A stretch of 64,000 nucleotides of DNA from Ruminococcus sp. AF31-8BH (lineage in GTDB: Bacteria > Bacillota > Clostridia > Lachnospirales > Lachnospiraceae), in assembly GCF_003460605.1 (NCBI RefSeq), contig NZ_QTVN01000008.1:124001-188000 (forward strand), written 5' to 3'. Shown here piece after piece: positions 8,876-17,053 of the stretch. Each line of letters begins with the position of its first letter. Position 1 is the first letter of the stretch. The translations under genes were made by a program, and so were the position numbers. Under the pieces are notes generated by a model. It ran no database searches. It had not been told where the DNA came from and saw only the letters and a list, made by a program, of their open reading frames with translations.

Positions 8876-10345
8876 ATGAAGAAAAAAGCGTTGGCAATGT
8901 TAATGGCAATCTGTACAATGGCAGCAGGAATGAGCGTGAATGTCAGTGCAGAAACAGGAGATACCGATAAACTGGTAGTTGCACTTCGTATTACAGGAAC
9001 TACACCGGCAGACGTATCCGAAGTCCAGGATAAAATGAACGAGATTTTAAGAGATAAAATTGGAGCAGAAGTAGAACTTCTGATCATTCCATCCGGAAGT
9101 TACAAACAGCAGATGACCCTGATGCTTTCCGGCGATGAAAAGCTTGATGTAATGGGATGTAATTCTGGTATCTATACCACCGCTCTTGCAAGTGAAGCAT
9201 TAAAACCACTGGATGATCTTCTTGCTGAATATGGTCAGGGAATTGTGGATGCAGAAGGCGAGGCACAGTTGGAACAGGGTCAGGTGGATGGTGTTCAATA
9301 TGGTATTCCGGTAATGTGTGACACAGCTGTTGGATATGGAACTTTTGGAATGAGAACTGACATTCTGGAGAAGTACAATATTGATGTGTCTGATGTACAT
9401 TCTTATGATGACATGACAGAAGTTTTCAAAATTGTTCATGAGAATGAACCAGACATGACAGTAATAGCACCGACTACAGTTGGATATTCTCCAATGCAGT
9501 ATTGTGTAGAGTGGGATAAATTAGGTGATTACTTCGGCGTTCTGGAAGATCACGGACAAACAACAACAGTTACCAATCTGTTTGAGTCCGATGCTTATCG
9601 CAATTATCTGGATGTTATGCATAACTGGTATGAAAGCGGATATTTCAGTAAAGATGTCACAACTGCTACAGAGGCTGGATCAAGTCTTATGAAAGGTGGA
9701 AATCTCTTCTGCTATTTTAATGCAAACAAACCTGGAATTAAGACACAGGAAGAGAATTCCTGCGGTCTGGATCTTACATTCGTACAGGTGCTGGATACCT
9801 TTACACAGACTTCTAATAACTGGCAGTGGACAATTCCGGAGAACTGTGAATATCCGGAAAAAGCAATGCAGTTTATCAATGAACTCTACACAGATCCAGA
9901 CATCATTAATCTTCTCTGCTATGGTATTGATGGTGAGCATTATGTAGAGAATGAAGATGGCACCATTACATATCCAGAAGGTGTAGATGCTACTACAGTT
10001 GGGTATAATATGGCACCAAATGTGTGGGCAGTTGGAAATGAATTTCTTGCAAAAGTATGGGATACAAATGATCCGGACGTTTGGGAGCAGACTCAGGAAT
10101 GGAATAAGTCTGGTATTGTTTCCAAGGCATATGGTTTCTTCTATGATAACATTAATGTAACAACTGAAATGGCAGCTGTTCAGAGTGTATATGACGAGTA
10201 TCGTATGAGCCTTGAGTGTGGTGTCCTTGACCCTGAGACAGCACTTCCAGAAATGAATGAAAAAATGTATGCGGCAGGTCTTCAGAATATTATTGATGAG
10301 AAACAGGCTCAGCTGGATAAATGGCTTGAATCAAAAGGTGAATAA
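8876..10345 (+). CDS. Extracellular solute-binding protein (LipO/DUF3502-like) of an ABC importer
   Basis: 489 residues from ATG 8876, with AGGAG 8 bases upstream (an ATG at 8870 is too close to it). The signal peptide ends at VNVSA before ETGD. Two lobes of a family 1 binding protein follow, with the C-terminal DUF3502-like helix (KMYAAGLQNIIDEKQAQLDK). Partner permeases of the LplB/LplC type are encoded just downstream, so this subunit should capture an oligosaccharide or glycoconjugate outside the cell. No clear lipobox is visible, which is unusual for a Gram-positive binding protein. The gene is separated from the permeases by a hairpin at 10381 that should give it a higher transcript level. 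Confidence 0.9.
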   Translation: MKKKALAMLMAICTMAAGMSVNVSAETGDTDKLVVALRITGTTPADVSEVQDKMNEILRDKIGAEVELLIIPSGSYKQQMTLMLSGDEKLDVMGCNSGIYTTALASEALKPLDDLLAEYGQGIVDAEGEAQLEQGQVDGVQYGIPVMCDTAVGYGTFGMRTDILEKYNIDVSDVHSYDDMTEVFKIVHENEPDMTVIAPTTVGYSPMQYCVEWDKLGDYFGVLEDHGQTTTVTNLFESDAYRNYLDVMHNWYESGYFSKDVTTATEAGSSLMKGGNLFCYFNANKPGIKTQEENSCGLDLTFVQVLDTFTQTSNNWQWTIPENCEYPEKAMQFINELYTDPDIINLLCYGIDGEHYVENEDGTITYPEGVDATTVGYNMAPNVWAVGNEFLAKVWDTNDPDVWEQTQEWNKSGIVSKAYGFFYDNINVTTEMAAVQSVYDEYRMSLECGVLDPETALPEMNEKMYAAGLQNIIDEKQAQLDKWLESKGE

Positions 10346-10380
10346 TCATAATGTAATACATTTAGAGTAAAAGTAGCGAG

Positions 10381-10412
10381 GGAGCTCGGCGGACTCCGCC
10401 GGGCTCCTTTTA
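10381..10412 (+). terminator. Partial terminator between binding protein and permeases
   Basis: A 12-bp stem (10381-10392 with 10396-10407, one G-T pair) with a three-base loop and a short U-run (TTTTAT). The permease genes follow in the same direction with no new promoter seen, so it probably terminates only part of the transcripts and favours binding-protein expression. Confidence 0.75.
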
Positions 10413-10440
10413 TACCCTAAATACATATACGGAGGATTTG

Positions 10441-11364
10441 ATGATGGAAAAGACAAAGAAAAAAAGTAAAGTCCGCCGGTATCTGCCTTTTTATCTGATG
10501 GCGTTGCCGGGACTGGTATATCTGTTTATCAATAACTATATGCCAATGGGCGGTCTGATACTGGCTTTCAAAAATTATAGTGCAAGAAAAGGAATCTGGG
10601 GCAGCAATTGGGCTGGATTGAAGAATTTTAAGTTTTTATTTGCAACTCAGGATGCATGGACTATCACAAGAAATACCTTGTGCTATAATATCGCATTTAT
10701 TATCCTTGGAACTATTTTATCTGTAACAATTGCAATCCTACTCAGTGAAGTAAAGGCAAAAGCAGCGAAATTTTATCAGAGCTTTATCTTACTTCCCCAC
10801 TTGATTTCCTGGGTAATCATTAGTTATCTGGTATTTGCGTTTTTAAGTGCAGAATCTGGTTTTATTAACAATACAATCCTTGCAGCATTAGGAAAAGAAG
10901 GAATTAACTGGTATAGTGAAGCAAAGTACTGGCCGGTGATCATTGTTCTGGTATATTTGTGGCAGAGCACTGGATACACGAGTATTGTATATTATGCATC
11001 TGTAGTTGGATTTGACAAAGGCTATTATGAAGCAGCAGAGCTGGAGGGTGCAGGCCCGTGGCAGAAGATTCGTTATATTACACTTCCACTGCTTCGTCCG
11101 GTAATCATTACCATGGTAATGCTGTCAGTAGGAAGAATTTTCTACTCTGACTTTGGATTGTTCTATCAGATTCCAATGAACTCCGGTACTATTTATTCAA
11201 CCACAAACGTAATTGATACCTATGTATATCGCGGATTGCTCCAGCAGGGTAATATCGGAATGAGTGCAGCTGCTGGTCTGTATCAGTCAGTTGTTGGATT
11301 TATCATTGTCCTGATTGCCAATGGAATTGTTCGCAAGATTGATAAAGACAGTGCATTTATTTAG
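10441..11364 (+). CDS. ABC transporter permease, LplB type
   Basis: 307 residues from ATG 10441 (ATG 10444 is equally possible; GGAGG is at 10431-10435). Six hydrophobic helices are visible, beginning at LPFYLMALPGLVYLF. The inner-membrane permease coupling loop is EAAELEGAGPWQKIRYITLP (about residues 197-216), the EAA motif of carbohydrate importers. It resembles the LplB/YtcP permeases of the CUT1 family. It works with the permease at 11376 and the binding protein at 8876. No ATPase gene is present in the cluster, so a shared MsmX-like ATPase elsewhere probably energises it. Confidence 0.92.
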   Translation: MMEKTKKKSKVRRYLPFYLMALPGLVYLFINNYMPMGGLILAFKNYSARKGIWGSNWAGLKNFKFLFATQDAWTITRNTLCYNIAFIILGTILSVTIAILLSEVKAKAAKFYQSFILLPHLISWVIISYLVFAFLSAESGFINNTILAALGKEGINWYSEAKYWPVIIVLVYLWQSTGYTSIVYYASVVGFDKGYYEAAELEGAGPWQKIRYITLPLLRPVIITMVMLSVGRIFYSDFGLFYQIPMNSGTIYSTTNVIDTYVYRGLLQQGNIGMSAAAGLYQSVVGFIIVLIANGIVRKIDKDSAFI

Positions 11365-11375
11365 GAGGTGGCAGA

Positions 11376-12266
11376 ATGTATTCGAAAAAAACAAAAGGTT
11401 TTCTGGCTTTTGCCAATATTTTTCTGGCACTGGATGTGATCTGCTGTATTGTTCCCCTGGTGCTGCTGGTAATTTCTTCATTTACAGATAATACAACTTT
11501 AATCCGAAATGGATATCAGTTTATTCCGGAAAAATTCAGCCTGGATGCATATGCATATCTGCTGAAAAGCGGCAAACTGATTATGAAAGCGTATGGAATG
11601 TCCTTTGTGGTAACTGGTCTTGGCGTAGCAGTCAGCCTGACCGTTACAACAATGCTTGCTTATGCAATTTCCAGACCTGGTATTCCAGGCAAAAAAATTC
11701 TTACATTTTTTGTATTCTTCACTATGTTATTCAATGGCGGCCTGGTTCCTACATATATGATGTATACCGGCGTGTTCCACATCAAAAATACGATCTGGGC
11801 ACTGTTGATCCCGAATCTTCTTGTACGTGCTTACTATGTAATGCTTATGCGAAGCTACTTCCAGACCAGTATTCCAGAGGAAATTCTGGAGGCTGCATCC
11901 ATTGACGGCGCAAGCGAATTCCAGACATTTTATAAAGTTTCCATTCCTATGGCAAAACCAATTATTGCAACAGTTGCACTGTTTAGCATGATTTTATACT
12001 GGAATGACTGGCAGAACGGTCTTTATTACCTGACAACGAGAACAGATTTGTTCACCATTCAGAACCTTCTGAATCGAATGATTCAGGAAATTCAGTTCCT
12101 GTCATCTAACATTGCAGTAGGACAGACAGCGGACGTTGCAAGTCTGCCGTCCACCGCAGTGCGTATGGCGATTGCAGTAATCGGTATCCTTCCAATCGCA
12201 ATTACTTATCCATTTATTCAGAATAACTTTGCAAAAGGAATTACATTGGGCGCTGTGAAAGGATGA
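11376..12266 (+). CDS. ABC transporter permease, LplC type
   Basis: 296 residues. ATG has AGGAGG 7 bases upstream and lies 11 bases after the previous stop. Six membrane helices are visible and the coupling loop is EILEAASIDGASEFQTFYKV at about residue 168-187. The C terminus FAKGITLGAVKG is the standard end of CUT1 permeases. It is the second membrane subunit of the importer with 10441, and its stop lies 4 bases from the next start, so it is translated with the M20 gene. Confidence 0.93.
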   Translation: MYSKKTKGFLAFANIFLALDVICCIVPLVLLVISSFTDNTTLIRNGYQFIPEKFSLDAYAYLLKSGKLIMKAYGMSFVVTGLGVAVSLTVTTMLAYAISRPGIPGKKILTFFVFFTMLFNGGLVPTYMMYTGVFHIKNTIWALLIPNLLVRAYYVMLMRSYFQTSIPEEILEAASIDGASEFQTFYKVSIPMAKPIIATVALFSMILYWNDWQNGLYYLTTRTDLFTIQNLLNRMIQEIQFLSSNIAVGQTADVASLPSTAVRMAIAVIGILPIAITYPFIQNNFAKGITLGAVKG

Positions 12267-12272
12267 TGGAAA

Positions 12273-13409
12273 ATGATAACAGAAGAGCTGAAGGCATTTA
12301 TACAGGAAAATCAGGAAGAAGTGAAAAAACTGCTCTGGATACTTTGTGAGATTCCGGCGCCAAGCCATCATGAAGAAAGACGGGCTGCTTTTATTAAAGA
12401 CTGGTTGGAAAAACAGGGAGCCGAAGGTGTATTTATTGATGAAGCGAAGAATGTAATTTATCCTTACCACTATAAAGAGAATCAATCTACAGCACTTTTC
12501 ATGGCACACATTGATACTGTTTTCCCAGATATGGAACCCATGGGTGTCCGAGAAGAGGGGGACAAAATGTTTTCCCCGGGTGTTGGAGATGACACCGCAA
12601 ATGTAGCAATTTTACTGATGATGGCAAAATATCTTGCCATACATAAGCCGAAAACCAAAGGAAATCTGATTCTGGCAGCCAATTCCTGTGAAGAGGGACT
12701 GGGCAACCTGAAAGGGTCCAGAGCACTGGTTGAAAGATATCGCGACAGTCTGGCACAGGTGGTTTCTTTTGATGGATATATTGATGAGGTCTGCAGCTGT
12801 GCAGTTGGTTCTACACGCTACAGGGTAGAAATCAAAACAGAAGGTGGCCATTCTTATTTCGATTTTGGGAATAAAAATGCTCTTGCAGAGCTTTCGGAGA
12901 TGATCTATGAATTGTACCAGTATAAGGTACCAGATGACGGAAGCAAAACGACCTACAATGTGGGAATGGTAAAAGGCGGAACGTCTGTCAATACCATAGC
13001 CCAGCAGGCGGAAATGCTTTATGAATTCAGATCTGACAATCTGGACAGTATGGTTCTGGTACGCGAAAATTTTGAAAAAGTAGTAGAGAAATTCCGGAAG
13101 AACGGTCTGGAAGTAAACGTAGACATTATGGGCGAACGTCCCTGCGGACGCAAGAACAGTGATGATCCTGCACAGAAAGAGCTTTCCTTTAAATGCAGAG
13201 ACATTATTGCTGCACATCATACCCGTATTCCTGGATTTACCTCGGCCTCTACGGACTGCAATATTCCATTCTCCCTTGGGATTCCAGCAGCTACTATTGG
13301 TCTTTGCCTGGGAGGAAAAGCCCATACCAGACAAGAGTGGATCTATACAGAAAGTCTGAAAACCGGGTTTGCGATTGCTGCGGATTTGATTTCAGAACAG
13401 TTTGCATAA
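12273..13409 (+). CDS. M20 family metallopeptidase
   Basis: 378 residues; AAAGGA precedes ATG by 9 bases. Metal ligands of the M20 family are present: MAHIDTV (His79, Asp81), GVGDDTA (Asp106), SCEEG (Glu140, Glu141) and a late His in KAHTRQEW. A dimerisation domain lies between about residues 180 and 290. It should be a cytoplasmic di-zinc aminopeptidase or amidohydrolase, similar to PepT/ArgE-like enzymes; the exact substrate cannot be read from sequence. It is co-transcribed with the sugar-type importer, which suggests that the imported compound contains an amide or peptide bond. Confidence 0.88.
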   Translation: MITEELKAFIQENQEEVKKLLWILCEIPAPSHHEERRAAFIKDWLEKQGAEGVFIDEAKNVIYPYHYKENQSTALFMAHIDTVFPDMEPMGVREEGDKMFSPGVGDDTANVAILLMMAKYLAIHKPKTKGNLILAANSCEEGLGNLKGSRALVERYRDSLAQVVSFDGYIDEVCSCAVGSTRYRVEIKTEGGHSYFDFGNKNALAELSEMIYELYQYKVPDDGSKTTYNVGMVKGGTSVNTIAQQAEMLYEFRSDNLDSMVLVRENFEKVVEKFRKNGLEVNVDIMGERPCGRKNSDDPAQKELSFKCRDIIAAHHTRIPGFTSASTDCNIPFSLGIPAATIGLCLGGKAHTRQEWIYTESLKTGFAIAADLISEQFA

Positions 13410-13448
13410 AAGATTAAGTAAGTCCAGACGGAAAACAGGAGGCTGGAT

Positions 13449-14894
13449 ATGACAGCAAAAGAAAAAATTTTTCAGTCCATCGAAGAGAAAAAAGAACAGT
13501 ATATCCAGGCAGCAGACCATATCTGGGAATATGCAGAAACCAGTTTCAGAGAATATCGTTCCAGCAGAGAACTGGCAGAAATCCTGGAAAAAGAAGGATT
13601 TACAGTAGACAAGGGAATTGCTGGCATTCCTACTGCGTTTCGCGGAACATACGGAAAAGGCAGCCCTGTAATTGGAATTCTTGGAGAATATGATGCATTA
13701 GCCGGACTTAGCCAGAAGGGCGGTGCGGTGGAAAGAGAGGCTGTGACACCTGGAGGAAACGGACATGGGTGCGGACATAACTGTCTGGGTACCGGTGCGC
13801 TGGCAGGGGCTGTTGCAGTAAAAGATTATTTGAAAGAACATCCGGAAATTTCCGGTACTATCGTATATCTGGGCTGTCCGGCGGAAGAAGGCGGTTCCGG
13901 AAAAGTATTTATGGCAAGGGCGGGAATTTTTGATAATCTGGATGTGGCATTGACCTGGCATCCATATGCAACTGCAAATGTTTTCAGCGGCTCAACCCTT
14001 GCGGTCATTCATCTGGAAGTAAGTTTTCACGGTATTGCAGCTCATGCGGCTGCGACACCGGAGAGCGGAAGGTCTGCACTGGATGCAGCGGAACTTATGA
14101 ATGTGGGCGTGCAGTTTTTAAGAGAGCATATGCCGGAAAAAGCCAGAGTGCATTATGCATTTCTGGATGCCGGCGGCAAAGCACCTAACGTGGTGCAGGA
14201 TTATACAAAGCTGGAATACAGTATTCGCAGTCCCAGAGTAGCAGAAGCCATGGAACTTTGTGAATGGGTGAAAAAAATTGCAAAAGGCGCCGGGATGATG
14301 ACGGAGACGACAGTAGATATTGAATTCAGGTCTGCGCTTTCCGAGACAATACCAAATGAGACGTTGGAAAAAGTTCTTCAGGATAATCTGGAGGCGGCTC
14401 CATTTCCGGTATATACAAAAGAAGAGTATGAGTTTGGCGCAGCTATTAATAAATCCTATGAAGTAAAAGGCAGTGTAGCTGACCTGGCAGCAAAGCTGAA
14501 TCCGGAATGGGAAAAAATTCTAGCAGACCGTGCGGCAATAAAAGGATGGAATCTGAATGATCTGGTTCTTCCTTACAAACATTGGGATTTTCCAATTTGT
14601 GCAAGCACGGATGTGGGAGATGTAAGTTATATCTGCCCAACAGCCATGTTTTTCGCGCCCACAGCTGCTGCAAGAATTCTGGAACATTCCTGGCAGTATG
14701 TGGCATGCAACAATACAAGCATTGCACATAAGGGGCTGATTTATGCTGGACAAGTACTTGCTGGAGCAGGAATAGATCTTCTCGAAAATCCGGAAAAAGT
14801 AAAACTGGCAAAAGAAGAGTTTATCCGAAATTTGGATGGCAGAACCTATTGCTGTCCGATCCCGGATGAGGTGCAGCCAGATATTGAAAAGTAA
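13449..14894 (+). CDS. M20D amidohydrolase (AbgB-like)
   Basis: 481 residues; ACAGGAGG precedes ATG. Landmarks of the M20D aminobenzoyl-glutamate hydrolase group are present: ILGEYDALAGLSQ, GNGHGCGHNCLGTGA (metal ligands), CPAEEGGSGKVFM (Glu pair), TWHP and FHGIAAHAAATPESGRSALDA, then the C-terminal DVGDVSYICPT. AbgB cleaves p-aminobenzoyl-glutamate; relatives hydrolyse N-acyl amino acids. The second amidase in the same operon reinforces the idea of an amide-containing import substrate. The stop overlaps the start of the regulatory element at 14889. Confidence 0.9.
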   Translation: MTAKEKIFQSIEEKKEQYIQAADHIWEYAETSFREYRSSRELAEILEKEGFTVDKGIAGIPTAFRGTYGKGSPVIGILGEYDALAGLSQKGGAVEREAVTPGGNGHGCGHNCLGTGALAGAVAVKDYLKEHPEISGTIVYLGCPAEEGGSGKVFMARAGIFDNLDVALTWHPYATANVFSGSTLAVIHLEVSFHGIAAHAAATPESGRSALDAAELMNVGVQFLREHMPEKARVHYAFLDAGGKAPNVVQDYTKLEYSIRSPRVAEAMELCEWVKKIAKGAGMMTETTVDIEFRSALSETIPNETLEKVLQDNLEAAPFPVYTKEEYEFGAAINKSYEVKGSVADLAAKLNPEWEKILADRAAIKGWNLNDLVLPYKHWDFPICASTDVGDVSYICPTAMFFAPTAAARILEHSWQYVACNNTSIAHKGLIYAGQVLAGAGIDLLENPEKVKLAKEEFIRNLDGRTYCCPIPDEVQPDIEK

Positions 14895-14948
14895 AGAAAT
14901 GCGTATTCTCACAAAAGGAAAAATAAAAAACTGATAAGATGATAGTAT
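14889..14948 (+). promoter_or_regulatory. Weaker copy of the shared activator element upstream of the epimerase
   Basis: AGTAAAGAAATGCGTA (14890-14905) matches the elements at 3591 and 20862 in 15 of 16 bases. The bases after it (AAAAGGAAAAA) match less well, and the -10 is uncertain (TAGTAT at 14943-14948). It probably directs transcription of the epimerase-MFS-glycosidase string from the same regulator. Confidence 0.45.
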
Positions 14949-14969
14949 CAAAGAAAGAGAGGAAAAACT

Positions 14970-15830
14970 ATGGCATTAAAAGTTGGTATTCAGTTATATT
15001 CTGTTCGCGAATTGATGAAACAGGATCCGATTAAAACAATTTATCAGGTAGCAGATGCTGGATATAAATATCTGGAAGCTGCAAACCACAACGCACTGGA
15101 AGATCAGGGAATTGGTTTTGGAGTCAGCGCAGAAGAGTTAAAGAAAGTGCTGGATGATGCTGGTGCCCAGGTTGTCAGTGCCCACATTTATCCCTTTAAT
15201 ATGGAAAACTACAAGAAAGTCATTGAATATAATCAGAAGATTGGCAACACCACAGTTATTTATCCAATGGAGTATTTTTCCAGCAGAGACGATGTAATGC
15301 GTAAAGTGGAAATGTATGAGCAAATGGGAAAAATTGCAGCGGAAGAAGGAATGACTTTCCTTTATCACAATCATTATCATGAGTTCCAGGAGTTTGACGG
15401 AGAGACAGTAATGGATGCAATCGTAAATAATACAGATCCGGCACATGTAAATCTGGAACTTGATACATATTGGACACTGCGAGGCGGAGTTGATCCTGTT
15501 GAGGCTGTGAAGCATTTTGGAACCCGTATCAAGAAGCTTCATCAGAAAGACCTTGTAAAGGATTCTAAGAATCCGGTGAACATGTTTGATATCGTAGGAA
15601 AGGATACCATTATTGACCAGAAGCTCTGGGTAGGAACAAAATGCAACGATGATTTCACAGAGATTGGTTATGGATGCATGGATATCCAGTCAATTATTGA
15701 TACTGCAAACAAGATTGGAAGCATGGATTATATCATTCTGGAGCAGGATGCTACCAAATTGAACCAGCTTGACAGTGTAAAGCGCAGCATGGAAGGCTTC
15801 CATAAATTCGGAGGCATTGTTTGGGAATGA
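14970..15830 (+). CDS. Sugar phosphate isomerase/epimerase family TIM-barrel protein
   Basis: 286 residues; AGAGAGG precedes ATG. The family is the xylose-isomerase-like/AP-endonuclease-2 TIM barrel: KVGIQLYSVRELM at the N terminus, TFLYHNHYHEFQEF (metal ligand region), NLELDTYWTLRGGVDPVE, IKKLHQKDL and YIILEQDAT as barrel strands with Glu, Asp, His and Glu ligands. Such enzymes isomerise, epimerise, dehydrate or, with keto-glycosides, eliminate. With two Gfo/Idh/MocA enzymes in the locus it may act on a 3-keto intermediate (inference). The next gene overlaps its stop codon. Confidence 0.88.
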   Translation: MALKVGIQLYSVRELMKQDPIKTIYQVADAGYKYLEAANHNALEDQGIGFGVSAEELKKVLDDAGAQVVSAHIYPFNMENYKKVIEYNQKIGNTTVIYPMEYFSSRDDVMRKVEMYEQMGKIAAEEGMTFLYHNHYHEFQEFDGETVMDAIVNNTDPAHVNLELDTYWTLRGGVDPVEAVKHFGTRIKKLHQKDLVKDSKNPVNMFDIVGKDTIIDQKLWVGTKCNDDFTEIGYGCMDIQSIIDTANKIGSMDYIILEQDATKLNQLDSVKRSMEGFHKFGGIVWE

Positions 15831-17035
15831 GCATATCGAAGAAATCAGGATTGTGGACAAAGCCTTATATCCTGTTGTCGGTGACAAATTTTTTCGCATG
15901 GCTTAGCTATAATATGGTCACACCGGTTCTTACCGGATATATGGGCACACTTGGAGCAAGTGTGTCCATTTGTGGAATTACGGGAGGTTTATTTGCATTT
16001 ACCTCCCTCCTTTCCAGACCAGTAAGTGGTGTTCTGGCAGATATGAAAAACAGAAAACACCTGATGGCAGGTTTTACGATTTTAATGACTGTCTCTTTAC
16101 TTATTTACTCTGTAATTCCAAGTGTCCCGGTTATTTTATTATTTCGTGGTCTTCACGGAGTTGCCTTCGGAATTTCCAGTACTGCCAGTCTTGTACTGGT
16201 AAGCGAAAGTGCCCCGGAAGAGCGTATGGGAGAGGCAATCAGCTATTATGGCCTGATGTCTGTGGCAAGTATGGCCATTGGACCAAGTCTTGGAATCTGG
16301 CTTTCGGCACAGGCGGGATATCAGGTCTGCATGTTGGCAGGGACAGTTATGCTGGCAATTGCCAGTGTGGCGTCCGTGCTGTTTCCATATACATGCCCGG
16401 TGGAAACCGTTTCAAAAAAGGTTTCCACAAAAGCAAAATCCGGGAAAGGTTTTTGTCTGCCGCCCATTGCAGAAAAAAGTCTTATCGGACTATCCGGAAT
16501 CAATGCTTCTTTTACTATGATGAATGGAGTGGTGAGCACTTTTCTGGTTGTGTTTGCTGCGGAGCGGGGAATTGGAAATGTACAGATGCACTTTACAGTA
16601 AATGCGATTGTTCTCTTGGTGACACGAATTGCGCTGGCGAAAAAATTAAACAATGGAACATTGGGAATGAGTTTATATCCAGCATTTATTTGCGGAGTGG
16701 CCACTCTTTTGATAATCAGTAATGCCTGGTCTTATGGCATTCTGATCCTGGCAGGCTGTACGAAAGCCATTGCACAGGGAATGTCCCAGCCGGCCCTTCA
16801 GACAGAGGCATTAAGAAGTGTACCGTCGGAAAAGAGAGGGCTTGCCAGCAGCACCATGTATATTGGCGGGGACTTGGGACAGGCAGTGGGACCGATCCTG
16901 GGCGGTGTTGTGGCAGAGCGGGCTGGATATGGAGCTATGTATTTTCTCAGTGCAATTCCGATTGCTGTGGCATGGGCGTATTTTGTTTTGCGTGAAAGAA
17001 AGCTGAAGAGAGCAAATGGAATAATTAATGGTTGA
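15827..17035 (+). CDS. MFS transporter
   Basis: 402 residues from ATG 15827, overlapping the previous stop as ATGA (a TTG at 15821 is an alternative). Twelve hydrophobic helices are visible. The loop between helices 2 and 3 is RPVSGVLADMKNRKHLMAG, a recognisable MFS motif A. The protein is likely an importer of a sugar or aglycone, or an exporter of a released aglycone; the sequence does not decide. It sits between the epimerase and the large glycosidase gene, so it belongs to the same unit. Confidence 0.9.
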   Translation: MSISKKSGLWTKPYILLSVTNFFAWLSYNMVTPVLTGYMGTLGASVSICGITGGLFAFTSLLSRPVSGVLADMKNRKHLMAGFTILMTVSLLIYSVIPSVPVILLFRGLHGVAFGISSTASLVLVSESAPEERMGEAISYYGLMSVASMAIGPSLGIWLSAQAGYQVCMLAGTVMLAIASVASVLFPYTCPVETVSKKVSTKAKSGKGFCLPPIAEKSLIGLSGINASFTMMNGVVSTFLVVFAAERGIGNVQMHFTVNAIVLLVTRIALAKKLNNGTLGMSLYPAFICGVATLLIISNAWSYGILILAGCTKAIAQGMSQPALQTEALRSVPSEKRGLASSTMYIGGDLGQAVGPILGGVVAERAGYGAMYFLSAIPIAVAWAYFVLRERKLKRANGIING

Positions 17036-17053
17036 CAAATAGGAGCATGATAA

